The translations under genes and the position numbers were made by a program. Below, one piece after another: positions 44,014 to 54,000 of a stretch of DNA of 64,000 nucleotides; position 1 is the stretch's first letter; each line of letters opens with the position of its first letter. The notes under the pieces are model-generated. The model was not told where the DNA came from and made no database searches. It was given only the letters and a program-made list of their open reading frames with translations. This stretch comes from Beijerinckiaceae bacterium (GTDB lineage Bacteria > Pseudomonadota > Alphaproteobacteria > Rhizobiales > Beijerinckiaceae), in NCBI GenBank assembly GCA_009773635.1, contig WSYC01000007.1, forward strand, positions 2,205-66,204. The letters are read 5' to 3'.

Positions 44014-45765
44014 TCAGCGCCGCACATATACGGCGATGTCGAGCACACGCAAATTCCGTTGTTTGTCGACGGCGGCGTTGATGTTGACGCCGCGCACCCG
44101 CGTCAGCAGCGCCGGCGCGGTCTTGCCTTGCAGCGCGGCCTTGAAATCCCCCTCGAACGCGCGCTCGACGAAGGCGATCCGACAGCCAACACCATCCTTG
44201 TCGATGAAGGCCGCGGCTCCCGCAGCATCCGTCAACCGGATCGCCGTATCCGTCAGGAAGACGAGGCTCGGCTCGCGATAGCCGACGCTGGCATAGGCCG
44301 GACTGGCGCACCCCGAGGCCCGCGCCGCCTCCGCCAGTCGCGGCGACAGATTGAACGCCTTGAGCATCGGCAGACCGTAGGGGTAGGCCGCCAGCGTCAG
44401 GCTCGCCGAGGCGAAGAGCCCGAGCACAACCGCACGAATCGGCCGCTCCGCGCGCGCCAGCTGGAATGCCGCCGCGATGCCGAAGGCCGCAGCGATGCCA
44501 AGAAACGGCAGCGCCAGGAACGGCAGGCGCAGGAGTGTTGCCCCCTCCTCCAGCAGGAGAAACAGCGCCGGCACGCCGAAAAGGAACACCAGCGGCACCA
44601 GCACCAGCAGCACCGCCGCCAGCGAGAGCGCCCACCGGGCGCGCAGCAGCCCTCCGCGCTCCGCCGCCAGCATGATCAGGATCGCGATCGCCGGGTAGAG
44701 CGGCAGCACGTAATGCGGCAGCTTGGTCGGCACGGCCTCAAGGATCAGCCAGAACGGCACGATCCAGCCGAGCAGCAGGGCGACGCCGTCGTCCTTGCGC
44801 TCGCGCCACGCAAACGGCAGCGCCAGCAGGGCCAGCGGTGCCGCCGGCCAGAAGGTGGCCCAGAACACCCCGAGATAGGTGCCCGGCGGGGCGCCGTGCT
44901 TTTCCTGTGCGCCACCGACCTTGGCCAGCATGTCCTTGCCGACGGAATCGGCGATGAAACTGCCGCCGGTCTTCATCAGAATGGGCACCAGCCAGGGCAG
45001 CACCACCAGCGCGACGATGAGCACCCCGAGGCCCGGCCGCATCGTCCTCATCCAGCCGAGCGTCCGATCCCGGAAGGCGAGCACGAGAAGCGTCAGAGCG
45101 AGGATCAGCGGCGTGATCGGCCCCTTGACCAGGATCGCCGAGCCGATCACCAGCCAGAACGCGATGAGGTGCCGCCGCTCGAGCACCGGCGCGACACCGG
45201 GCGCGCGATGGGCGAAATACGCCCGCGCGAGAAATCCGAACGCCGCGATGCTGAGCGCCCCGAGCACGGCATCGGTTTTCGCGAGCCGCGCCTCGACGCC
45301 GAGCAGCACCGAGCCTGCCATCATCAGCGCCGCGAGCATGGCCCCTTCCCGGCTCAGGAACGCCAGCGCCGCCCAATAGGTCAGCAGCACCATCGCGATC
45401 GCGCCGAGGAGCGAGGGGATGCGATAGAGCGCCATCATGCGGCGGGCATCCTCGATGCCGAGCGCCTGCCCGAGCCGCACGCTTGCCGCCTGCAGCCAGT
45501 AGATCCCGACCGGCTTCTTGTGCCGCGCTTCCTCCTGAAAGCGGATGTCAACGAAGTCTCCGGTCTCCAGCATCTGCTTCGAGGCCTGCGCGAAGCGCGG
45601 CTCATCGCGGTCCATCGGCTGAAGGCTGAACTGGCCGGGCGCAAAAAAGCAGAAGGCGATGACGCTCAGCGTCAGGACCGCGCGCAGATGCGAGCGCGTC
45701 AGCGCGAAAAACAGACCACGCCAATCCTGCTGGAAGAGCATCGAAACGGGATTCCGCATTGTCAT
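44014..45765 (-). CDS. ArnT/PMT-family lipid-linked sugar transferase
   Basis: A 583-residue membrane glycosyltransferase of the ArnT/PMT family with about twelve hydrophobic helices. The first periplasmic loop holds the catalytic-type motif QPMDRDEPRFAQASKQMLETGDF, then RFQEEARHKKPVGIYWLQA, EARLAKTDAVLG and KLPHYVLPLYPAIAI. Such enzymes move a sugar from undecaprenyl phosphate to lipid A or another envelope acceptor; ArnT adds 4-amino-arabinose and gives polymyxin resistance, but no arn sugar genes are here, so another sugar is more likely. The C-terminal soluble domain (about 470-583) faces the periplasm. It starts a three-gene cassette. Confidence 0.88.
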   Translation of the reverse strand: MTMRNPVSMLFQQDWRGLFFALTRSHLRAVLTLSVIAFCFFAPGQFSLQPMDRDEPRFAQASKQMLETGDFVDIRFQEEARHKKPVGIYWLQAASVRLGQALGIEDARRMMALYRIPSLLGAIAMVLLTYWAALAFLSREGAMLAALMMAGSVLLGVEARLAKTDAVLGALSIAAFGFLARAYFAHRAPGVAPVLERRHLIAFWLVIGSAILVKGPITPLILALTLLVLAFRDRTLGWMRTMRPGLGVLIVALVVLPWLVPILMKTGGSFIADSVGKDMLAKVGGAQEKHGAPPGTYLGVFWATFWPAAPLALLALPFAWRERKDDGVALLLGWIVPFWLILEAVPTKLPHYVLPLYPAIAILIMLAAERGGLLRARWALSLAAVLLVLVPLVFLFGVPALFLLLEEGATLLRLPFLALPFLGIAAAFGIAAAFQLARAERPIRAVVLGLFASASLTLAAYPYGLPMLKAFNLSPRLAEAARASGCASPAYASVGYREPSLVFLTDTAIRLTDAAGAAAFIDKDGVGCRIAFVERAFEGDFKAALQGKTAPALLTRVRGVNINAAVDKQRNLRVLDIAVYVRR

Positions 45766-46184
45766 TCACACTCCGTGAGTGGCCCGGAACCTTTGTCGCC
45801 AGAAGGTTTCGGTCCCGGCAGATTCAGGCGCGCCCGAATGCCATGCAGCGATAAAAACTTTCGGCTTGACCTCGCACCCCATTCCGATTCATCAAGAGAA
45901 TCAAGAGCTGACGGCAAAAGCAGAAGGCTTGTTCGATCGCGCTTATGTGCGCGTTCTCAGATTGTGATTCAAGCCAGAAAGGGCTTTTCGCGCTCGAAAT
46001 CTCCTCGCGGACCACCGGCCGCCCCTGGAATCTCGATCAGGCGCACGGGCATCACCGCAACTCCGGCACCGAAAGCCGGCGCGCACGCAGATGAATCACT
46101 TTCTGAAGTCCTTGTCACGTCACACGAAGACATTGAATCATTTTGTCAAAAATGACCCGCAACACTTTGATAACCATAAAATTT
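45766..46184. other. Intergenic region between the ArnT-like gene and tRNA-Arg
   Basis: A 419-base gap, AT-richer toward the tRNA. The tRNA-Arg transcript runs into it from the right (minus strand) and the ArnT promoter must lie near its left end. No gene or clear hairpin terminator was found; a long plus-strand frame entering from 44059 is a shadow of the ArnT gene. Confidence 0.4.
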
Positions 46185-46261
46185 TGGCGACCCCTGCAGG
46201 GTTCGAACCTGCGACCTCATGCTTAGAAGGCACGTGCTCTATCCAGCTGAGCTAAGGGGCC
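46185..46261 (-). tRNA. tRNA-Arg (anticodon TCT)
   Basis: A 77-base cloverleaf on the minus strand: acceptor GGCCCCT pairs with AGGGGTC (one G-U), D-arm GCTCAGCTGGATAGAGC, anticodon loop CTTCTAA with TCT, T-loop GGTTCGAACC, G73 and an encoded CCA. It reads AGA codons. Confidence 0.96.
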
Positions 46262-46359
46262 GTCGTCCGCCTCATACGCGCTCGTAAAACGGGTTGAAAG
46301 CGGATTTTTTGACGCTGGCGAGCGTCACGCCCGAGAGAATCGCCTGCCGCACCGACGAC

Positions 46360-46668
46360 TCAGTGCGTCCAGGTGCCGATCCGGTCCGATTTGAAATTGT
46401 CGGAATAGGCCATCGGCCGACGTGCAGCTTCCTTCGGCTCCTCGACGGTATACGCAAGCCCATTGCGCACAGCGTAGGCAACCGCGTCGTCGCGCGTGTC
46501 AAACCACAGCTTGACCTGCGCTTGTGTATCGCTCGAACTCGTCCAGCCCATAAGCGGCTCGACCGATCGCGCCTGCGCCGAGGGAACAAATTCCAGCAAC
46601 CAGCGTGTGGTTTTTGCGGTGCCAGACTGCATCGCGGTTTTTGCGGGGCGAGATATCCGGGCGGTCAT
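46360..46668 (-). CDS. NADH:ubiquinone oxidoreductase accessory subunit, NDUFS4 type
   Basis: A 102-residue homologue of the 18-kDa complex I accessory subunit (ETC_C1_NDUFS4 family). Landmarks are ARISRPAKTAMQSG, WLLEFVPSAQARSVEPLMGW, the SSSDTQAQVKLWFDTRDDAV block and the ending RPMAYSDNFKSDRIGTWTH. In alphaproteobacteria it is a peripheral part of NADH dehydrogenase as in mitochondria. AAAGG lies before ATG 46668. It sits alone between tRNA-Pro and tRNA-Arg, all on the minus strand, far from any nuo gene in the window. Confidence 0.95.
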   Translation of the reverse strand: MTARISRPAKTAMQSGTAKTTRWLLEFVPSAQARSVEPLMGWTSSSDTQAQVKLWFDTRDDAVAYAVRNGLAYTVEEPKEAARRPMAYSDNFKSDRIGTWTH

Positions 46669-46725
46669 CGCGGAACCTTTCCAACTTCACGTCATTCGGT
46701 TCAACCACCCCGCAAAAGCAGGAAA

Positions 46726-46802
<77 letters not shown>

Positions 46803-46899
46803 AACCAGACGGTTCAACCGATACCGACCCGGCTATCACGCCTCAGCCGCGGCGACAAGCGCGATAGAGCGGGCAAGGCACATGCCGACGATATCCGGT

Positions 46900-47430
46900 C
46901 TATTTGAACATCGGGTGCTGGATCCGGTCGCCGACCCGCAGCCCCAGCCGGCTTGCGGCATTGGCATTGAGTTCGAGCACGGCCCGCACCGGCACGCCGG
47001 AGGAAATCGTCTTCTCGCTCTCCGGTTCGGTGCGCGATTCGATCCGGTGGATGCGCCCGTCGGCGAAGATGAAGATCATGTCGAGCGAGATGTAGGTATT
47101 CTTCATCCACATGGTGATCATCTGATCCCGCTCGAAATCGAAGAGCATGCCCTGATCCTGCGGCATGAAGCGCCGGAACATCAACCCGCGCGACCGATCC
47201 GCCTCCGTTCGGGCCACTTCGACCATCAGGGTGTGACGCCGCTCGCCGGAAACGATTTCGGTCCGCTCAAGCTTGACCTGCTGCGCGGCGATCTTGCCGG
47301 TGCGGCCCGCCTCGTCCCATTTGTCGGTCATGCGGTGGAGATTGGTTGTCAGCGAAATCGCGACCACAACCAGAATCGCAAGCACGATTCCGGCGATGAT
47401 CAACCGACCCTTGGTCAGGAAGGCTGGCAT
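46900..47430 (-). CDS. DUF192-family membrane-anchored protein
   Basis: A 176-residue protein with one N-terminal transmembrane helix (LIIAGIVLAILVVVAISL) and a periplasmic DUF192 domain (about 58-176). Family landmarks are VEVARTEADRSRGLMFRR, QGMLFDFE, MWMKNTYISLDMIFI and the end LGLRVGDRIQHPMF. DUF192 proteins are widespread and of unknown function. The gene is 70 bases downstream of the cold-shock gene on the same strand, an arrangement I recall as common in this order. Confidence 0.9.
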   Translation of the reverse strand: MPAFLTKGRLIIAGIVLAILVVVAISLTTNLHRMTDKWDEAGRTGKIAAQQVKLERTEIVSGERRHTLMVEVARTEADRSRGLMFRRFMPQDQGMLFDFERDQMITMWMKNTYISLDMIFIFADGRIHRIESRTEPESEKTISSGVPVRAVLELNANAASRLGLRVGDRIQHPMFK

Positions 47431-47500
47431 GCGCCTCGCTCCTTCAAATCGTCAAACGCAACAGCGGAAGGCTTCTGCCTCCCCGCAAGCTTAAATATCA

Positions 47501-48112
47501 TCAATGCGAACTGGGTGGATTACCCTCTTCCGGCAAGCGCACCTCGGCAGCCATCAGGCCTTTGGGACCATTGCCGAAACGCACAAGGACTGTAGCACCC
47601 GGCACCAGTTCCGCAATGCCTGTCCGGCGCAGGGTCTCCATGTGCACGAAGATATCCTCGGTACCATCCCCGCGCGTGACGAAGCCGAAGCCACGCAGAC
47701 GGTTGAACCACTTCACCACCACCGGCTCGAAATTGCCCGAGGGCGTCACCTGCACATGCGTGCGCGCCGGCGGCAGTTGCGAGGGGTGGGTTGCAGTCGT
47801 CACATCCATCGAGAGAATGCGGAAGGCCTGATAGCCGCGGTGGCGCTCGACCACCTCGCACGAAATACGTGCGCCTTCCGGGGCGGATTGATACCCGTCC
47901 CGCCTGAGGCAGCTGACATGGAGCAGCACATCCGGCATGCCGTTATCCGGCACGATGAACCCGAAGCCCTTCGAAACGTCAAACCACTTGATCCGTCCGG
48001 CGATCTCGACAAGGTCGAGGGGCTGATCATCAAGGCGCGCCTCTGCATCGCTCCCTGTTCCGGGAACAATGAACTGGCTGCCAAATCCCTTGGCTACAAA
48101 ATCGTCACCCAT
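47501..48112 (-). CDS. Protein with two cold-shock domains (CspD-like)
   Basis: A 203-residue cytoplasmic protein carrying two cold-shock domains that bind single-stranded RNA or DNA. Domain one (about 37-103) begins [18 protein letters not shown] and has an incomplete second RNA-binding motif (DVLLHVSCL). Domain two (about 132-195) has [19 protein letters not shown] and [11 protein letters not shown], closer to the canonical pattern. They are joined by a Pro/Thr linker. Double-domain Csps are frequent in alphaproteobacteria and act in stationary phase or stress. Likely co-transcribed with the DUF192 gene. Confidence 0.92.
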   Translation of the reverse strand: MGDDFVAKGFGSQFIVPGTGSDAEARLDDQPLDLVEIAGRIKWFDVSKGFGFIVPDNGMPDVLLHVSCLRRDGYQSAPEGARISCEVVERHRGYQAFRILSMDVTTATHPSQLPPARTHVQVTPSGNFEPVVVKWFNRLRGFGFVTRGDGTEDIFVHMETLRRTGIAELVPGATVLVRFGNGPKGLMAAEVRLPEEGNPPSSH

Positions 48113-48387
48113 CGATACACTCGGCCCGCATTGAAGATCGACTTCTCGGAAGTTCGGCGTCCTCGGATGCTCTCCGGGTTCTGAAGAAGGAACCTGGAGA
48201 CAGGCAAACGCGCGACGAATCTTTCTTCTGTGTTAACCATAGCATTCAATGCGGGGATTTCGGCAATCCCAAAACGTCCTGCCAGACCCTTGTGCCGGGG
48301 AAATATCCACCGCGACTTTTGTATCTGCGTGGCAAGGCGCCAATGGCCTCCATGAAGCGGGGAAACGCCGTGCTCCTCCGCCGCACG

Positions 48388-49023
48388 TTACCGGCCCAGC
48401 CGGGCGGCTTCCGCCGCCAGCCGGGTGATCTCGGCCCAGTTGCCGCTCGCCATCGCGGTCTTGGGCGTGATCCAGGAGCCGCCCACACACAGCACATTGG
48501 CAAGACCAAGATAGGTGCCGGCATTGGCGGGCGTGATGCCGCCCGTCGGGCAGAATTTCAGCTCCGCCAGCGGTCCGGCGACGGATTTGAGATAGTCGAC
48601 ACCTCCCGCCGCTTCTGCCGGGAAGAACTTCTGCTCATGAAAACCCATCTCCATCAGCGCAACCATTTCGGAGACCGTGCCAGCCCCCGGCAGCGCCGCG
48701 ATGCCGCTTTCCGCCACCGCCAGCGCGAGCTTTTCCGATGTTCCGGGCGTCACAAGAAAGCGCGCACCGGCATCGCGCGCCTCGTTCACCTGAGAGGGCG
48801 CCAGGATGGTGCCGATCCCGAGCACGACATCCGGGCAGTGATGCGCGATGGCTTCGCAGGCCTTGAGCGCCGCCTTGGTGCGCAACGTGACCTCGATCAC
48901 GCGGATGCCGCCGGCAGCAAGCGCCTCGGCCAGCGGCACGGCCTGCTCGACCGTATCGATCGTCAGCACCGGGATGACGCGCTGCGCGCCGAGCATGGGA
49001 GAGAAAAGCGGGAGCGCGGTCAT
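48388..49023 (-). CDS. eda: 2-Dehydro-3-deoxy-phosphogluconate (KDPG) aldolase
   Basis: A 211-residue class I aldolase that splits KDPG to pyruvate and glyceraldehyde 3-phosphate, the last step of the Entner-Doudoroff pathway; it may also act on 4-hydroxy-2-oxoglutarate. Active-site residues match the E. coli enzyme: E44 and R48 in RVIEVTLRTK and the Schiff-base lysine K132 in HEQKFFPAEAAGG. The phosphate-binding FCPTGGI is present. edd and glucose-phosphate genes are not in the window. It diverges from the glyoxalase-like gene. Confidence 0.95.
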   Translation of the reverse strand: MTALPLFSPMLGAQRVIPVLTIDTVEQAVPLAEALAAGGIRVIEVTLRTKAALKACEAIAHHCPDVVLGIGTILAPSQVNEARDAGARFLVTPGTSEKLALAVAESGIAALPGAGTVSEMVALMEMGFHEQKFFPAEAAGGVDYLKSVAGPLAELKFCPTGGITPANAGTYLGLANVLCVGGSWITPKTAMASGNWAEITRLAAEAARLGR

Positions 49024-49136
49024 GAGAACCCTTATTGGGAAATACCTTGTTGGATCGGGGCACGGTTCGACTTAGAGTCTGCCATACACGTTATTTCCGA
49101 CCACATTCCCGTAGGCAAGCACGGAAGGACTACACA

Positions 49137-49577
49137 ATGGAATACATGCACACGATGGTCCGCATCCGGAACATCGAAGACAGCCTCCGCTTCTATTGTC
49201 AGGGCCTTGGCCTCATCGAGACCCGGCGCATCGACAGCGAAAAAGGCCGTTTTACCAATATCTTCCTCGCTGCGCCGCGCGATGAGGCGCATGCGCGGGC
49301 ACACAAATCCGTCGAGATCGAACTGACCTTCAACTGGGATGACGAGATCTACACCGGCGGGCGCAATTTCGGCCACATCTGCTACCGCGTCGATGATGTC
49401 TATGCACTCTGCACGCATCTGCAGGGTATGGACTACGTGATCAACCGCCCGCCGCGCGAGGGGCGCATGGCCTTCGTCAAATCCCCTGACGGCATTTCCA
49501 TCGAGCTGATCCAGCGCGGTGACAACCTGCCCGTCGCCGAACCCTGGGCCAGCGCCCCCAATATCGGGACGTGGTGA
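49137..49577 (+). CDS. gloA: Glyoxalase I-like protein (VOC family lactoylglutathione lyase)
   Basis: A 146-residue metalloenzyme of the VOC fold. The four metal ligands of glyoxalase I are present at the expected places: H5 (MEYMHTMVRI), E62 (EIELTFNWDD), H80 (NFGHICYRVDD) and E123 (DGISIELIQRG). The ELTFNW segment is characteristic of lactoylglutathione lyases, which turn the methylglyoxal-glutathione adduct into lactoylglutathione. GGAAGGA lies seven bases before ATG 49137. It converges with the chemoreceptor gene, leaving a gap of three bases. Confidence 0.9.
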   Translation: MEYMHTMVRIRNIEDSLRFYCQGLGLIETRRIDSEKGRFTNIFLAAPRDEAHARAHKSVEIELTFNWDDEIYTGGRNFGHICYRVDDVYALCTHLQGMDYVINRPPREGRMAFVKSPDGISIELIQRGDNLPVAEPWASAPNIGTW

Positions 49578-49580
49578 GGC

Positions 49581-50975
49581 TCAGGCCGCGCGCAGGAGCG
49601 CGAGGAAGCGGTCCATGGCTCCCTTCATGGCCTCGCCCTGCGTATTGAGGGAATCGGCTGACTCAAGCACATGATCGGCGCTGGCGACGACCTCGCCGGT
49701 GTCATTGGCAACACCGACGATATTATGCGCGACATCGCGCGTGCCGGTTGAAGCCTCGACGACATTGCGGGCAATCTCGTCCGTCGCCTGCTTCTGCTGC
49801 GAAACGCCGTTCGAGATCGCGTTTGCGATGTCGCTGAGCTGCTGGATGAGCGTGGAGATCGAGTTGATCGACGCGACGGATTGCTCGGTCGAGCGCTGGA
49901 TTTCCGCGATCCTGCCGGAGATATCCGAGGTCGCCTGCGCGGTCTGCGTGGCGAGCAACTTGACCTCGGAGGCAACAACTGAGAAGCCACGCCCGGCCTC
50001 GCCCGCCCGGGCGGCCTCGATCGTGGCATTCAGTGCCAGAAGGTTGGTCTGCCCGGCAATTGACTCGATGAGGCCGACAACCTGCCCGATCTGCTGGGTT
50101 TCCTGCAATAACCGGTTCACCCCCGTCGCCGCCGCCTCAACCGTTGAACTGGCACTGCTCGCGAATTCGGCGGCCTGTTCGGCCTGCCGGGCGATATCCT
50201 CGATCGAGGAGGCAAGCTCTTCTGCGGCAGTCGCGACCGTCTGCACATTCATGGATGCCTGTTCTGTGGCGGCCGCAATCGAAGCCGAGCGGGCGTTCGT
50301 CTGCCCCGCAACGGACGACATCACCGAGGCGGATTCCTTGAGACCGACAGACGATTTGCTGATCGACAGCACGATCGGCTGGATGTTGTGGTCGAGATCA
50401 TCCGCCACCTTGTGGATTGCCAGCCGGCGATCTTCCGCGCTCAGCTGCATCATCGTGCGGATGACACAGTCAATATCGACAAAGACAACCGTCGTCAGCG
50501 CAGAGGCCAACGCGGTGTCGTCTTTGCCAGAAAAGCGCTGCCAGATGCTGCGCTTTGAAAGCTGCGCCAGCATCTCGGCAAGGACATAGCGATAGGCCCC
50601 GATATAGGCACTGGTGGAAATGCCAAGCCTGTAGTGTGCTTCGCCGGTTCGTGTTGTCGAGGCGAAATAGTCGGCGTCAAATGTGGCATTCGTGATCCGG
50701 TCCCAATGCCGGATCTGCGCCTCGCGCGCCCGATTCAGGCTGTCCTTGTCCTTGAACATCCGCGCCGTTTCCGGGAAGGTTGCAATATGGGCATAGAACT
50801 CCGGAATGACCTCGCGCAACGCCGCCATGATCCGCGGTTTTTCCGTGCGTAGCGTTGCCCGCATCGCCTCATCGACCTGGTTGAAAGCGAGCGTCCAAGC
50901 CAAGTCGGACTCTGTCTGCAAGTGCGAATTTCCGATCACGGCAGCCTCCAATTCAGGATCAATTTGCAGAAGCAT
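49581..50975 (-). CDS. Globin-coupled soluble chemoreceptor (methyl-accepting)
   Basis: A 464-residue cytoplasmic sensor. An N-terminal globin-coupled-sensor domain (about 20-180) holds the proximal heme histidine H114 in [13 protein letters not shown], followed by [13 protein letters not shown]. The C-terminal methyl-accepting signalling domain (about 215-464) is a coiled coil with the hairpin tip [24 protein letters not shown] in two halves, the CheA/CheW contact site. There is no transmembrane segment, as in HemAT. It should sense O2, NO or CO through heme and steer flagellar or other outputs. No che genes are in the window. No ribosome site is obvious at ATG 50973-50975; the leader has an ATTCT pentamer repeat. 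Confidence 0.93.
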   Translation of the reverse strand: MLLQIDPELEAAVIGNSHLQTESDLAWTLAFNQVDEAMRATLRTEKPRIMAALREVIPEFYAHIATFPETARMFKDKDSLNRAREAQIRHWDRITNATFDADYFASTTRTGEAHYRLGISTSAYIGAYRYVLAEMLAQLSKRSIWQRFSGKDDTALASALTTVVFVDIDCVIRTMMQLSAEDRRLAIHKVADDLDHNIQPIVLSISKSSVGLKESASVMSSVAGQTNARSASIAAATEQASMNVQTVATAAEELASSIEDIARQAEQAAEFASSASSTVEAAATGVNRLLQETQQIGQVVGLIESIAGQTNLLALNATIEAARAGEAGRGFSVVASEVKLLATQTAQATSDISGRIAEIQRSTEQSVASINSISTLIQQLSDIANAISNGVSQQKQATDEIARNVVEASTGTRDVAHNIVGVANDTGEVVASADHVLESADSLNTQGEAMKGAMDRFLALLRAA

Positions 50976-51055
50976 TGATAGAATAGAATAGACTAATTTC
51001 TACTTAAGTTTGTATTTTTTGCTATATCTTCTTTCTGTATACTGCATGATAATGA

Positions 51056-54000
51056 TTATGCCTTCCCGTATCCCCCCGGCGTCGGCGTTTCGATGATGAT
51101 GGCCTCGCCCGCTTCGAGCACGGTCTGGTCGCAGCCGCCGAGCGTCTCGATCGCCCCGGAGAGCCGCCGCACCGAGTTCTTGCCCACGAGGCCCGGCGAT
51201 CCGCCCGCGAGCCCGAAGGGCGGCACGCGGCGATGCCCGGAGAGCAGCGCGCATTCCATCCGCTCCAGAAAGCGGATGCGCCGATGCGTGCCGTCCCCGC
51301 CCCGCCACTGGCCCGCACCGCCCGAGCCGCGGCGGATGTGGAAATCCTCCAGCACCACGGGAAAACGCAACTCGAGGATTTCCGGGTCGGTCAGCCGCGA
51401 GTTGGTCATGTGGGTGTGAACGCCGGGCGTGCCGTGCCAACCCGGACCGGCGGGAGAGCCGGAACAGATGGTTTCGTAATACTGGTAGGTGTTGTTGCCG
51501 AAGGTGAGGTTGTTCATCGTGCCCTGTGCACAAGCCATCGCACCAAGCGCGCCGATCAGGCAGTTCGTCACCGCCTGCGAGACTTCGACATTCCCCCTGC
51601 GAGACTTCGACATTCCCCGCGACCACCGCTGCCGGATAGGCCGGGGTGAGCATCGTGCCTTCGGGGATGATGATGTGGATCGGCCGGAGGCAGCCCGCAT
51701 TCATCGGGATCATGTCTTCCACCATGATGCGGAAAACATAGAGCACGGCGGCGCGCGTCACCGGTTCGGGCGCGTTGAAATTATCCGCCCGCTGCGGCGA
51801 GGTGCCGGTGAAATCCACCGTCGCCTCGCGCTTGTCGCGGTTCACCGTGATTTTCACGCGGATGTGGCAGCCCTGATCCATTTCAAGATCGAAGCTGGAA
51901 TCATGCAGCTTCGCGAGCACGCGGGCGACACTTTCAGCCGCGTTGTCCTGCACATGACCCATGTAGGCCTGCACAACATCAAGCCCGAAACTGTCGATCA
52001 TCTTCTCGAGTTCGGCGACACCCTTGGCGTTGGCGGCGATCTGCGCCTTGAGATCGTTGACGTTCTGGATGACATTGCGCACCGGGTATTTCGCGCCCGT
52101 GAGCAGCTTCACCAGCGCTTCTTCGCGGAATTCGCCCTGATCGACGAGCTTGAAGTTGTCGATATAGACGCCCTCCTCCTCGATGTTCATCGCGAGCGGT
52201 GACATCGAGCCGGGCGCGATGCCGCCGATATCGGCATGGTGCCCGCGTGAAGCGACCCAGAACAGCAGCTTCTCGTTCTTCGCATCGAAAACCGGCGTGC
52301 ACACCGTGATATCCGGCAGATGCGTGCCGCCGTTATACGGCGCGTTGATCGCGTAGACGTCGCCCGGTTTGATCACCGGGTTGTTCTTGATGATGCTCTC
52401 GACCGAGCGATCCATCGAACCGAGATGCACCGGCATATGCGGCGCATTGGCGACAAGCCGCGCATCCTGATCGAAAACCGCGCAGGAGAAATCCAGCCGT
52501 TCCTTGATGTTGACGGAATAGGCGGTGTTCTGGAGAGCCACGCCCATCTGTTCGGCGATCGACATGAAGAGATTGTTGAAAATCTCCAGCAGGATCGGGT
52601 CCGCCTCGGTTCCGATGGCTTTCACGCGCCGGAGAACCTCGCGGCGCTTGAGCACCACGTGATCCTTGGCCGTCACACGGGCTTCCCAGCCCGGCTCGAC
52701 GACGATGGTCTGGTTCGGCTCGATCAGGATCGCGGGGCCGGAAAAGCGGGCGCCGGGGGTCAGGTCCGCGCGCAGGAACACCCCGGCGTCCTGCCACGCA
52801 CCATGGGAGAAGAACCGGGTTGTCTTTCCGGGCTTCGGCATCGTCTCCGGCGCGGCGACCGACGGCTCCTCGAAGCCCTTACCGCCGCCGATCGCCTCGA
52901 CCGAAATCGCCTCGATCACCACCTGTTTCGAGCTGTCGGTGAAGCCAAAACGCCCGCGATGCGCGGTCTCGAAGCGTGCGCGGAGCGCCTGCGGGCCATC
53001 ACCCGGTTTCCAGGTAATTTCGATCGGGCTGTCGGTGCCGGCGTAACGCAGATGCAATTCGGTCACAAGGCGGATGTCGCCTGCCGGCACACCCTGCCCG
53101 GCCACCTCCGTCACGGCCTCACGGCCAATGGACGCCTCAGCGCTCGCAACATGCTCTGCCACATTGCCGCCGAGCGGCGCTTCGAAGGCCATCTGCCGCG
53201 TCGCCCGGATCGAGGCGAGGCCCATGCCATAGGCAGAGAGAAGTCCCGAATAGGGGTGGATGAGGATTTCGGTCATGCCGAGATGATCGGCCACGAGACA
53301 GGCGTGCTGCCCGCCCGCGCCGCCGAAGCAGTTGAGCGCGTAGCGCGTCACGTCATAGCCGCGCTCGACCGAGATTTTCTTGATCGCATTGGCCATGTTC
53401 ATCACCGCGATGGCGATGAAGCCATCGGCGATTTCCTCGGCGCTCTTGCCGGGAATCGCCTTGGCGAATTCCGCGAATTTGGCCTGCACCGCCGCAACAT
53501 CGAGCTTTTCATCGCGCCTGGGGCCGAAGATCGCCGGGAAGAAGTCGGGGTTGAGCTTGCCGACCATGACATTTGCATCGGTCACGGCCAGCGGGCCGCC
53601 GTTGCGATAACAGGCCGGGCCGGGGTTCGCGCCGGCCGAATCCGGGCCGACGCGCATGCGCGAACCATCGAAATGCAGCGCCGCCCGCCGCGACCGTGTG
53701 GATGCGCATCATCGGCGCGCGCATGCGGACACCAGCCACTTCCGTCTCGAAGGCGCGCTCGAAAGCGCCATCATAATGCGCGACATCGGTCGAGGTGCCG
53801 CCCATGTCAAAGCCGATCACGCGGGAAAAACCGGCGGATTTGCCGGTCTCCGCCAGCGCGACCACCCCGCCCGCCGGGCCGGACAGGATCGCGTCCTTGC
53901 CCTGGAAGAGTTCCGCCGCGGTCAGACCGCCCGAGGACATCATGAACATCAGCCGGATGCCGGTGCGTGCGACGTCGAGTTCATCCGAAACCTGCTTCAC

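Noticed and set aside
44059-46155. Plus-strand frame of 698 codons opposite the ArnT-like gene
   Set aside because: Arg/Gln-rich translation typical of an antisense shadow; the membrane protein on the other strand is well supported.
52320-53945. Plus-strand frame of 541 codons opposite the hydantoinase
   Set aside because: Shadow; the broken minus-strand frames carry the conserved motifs.
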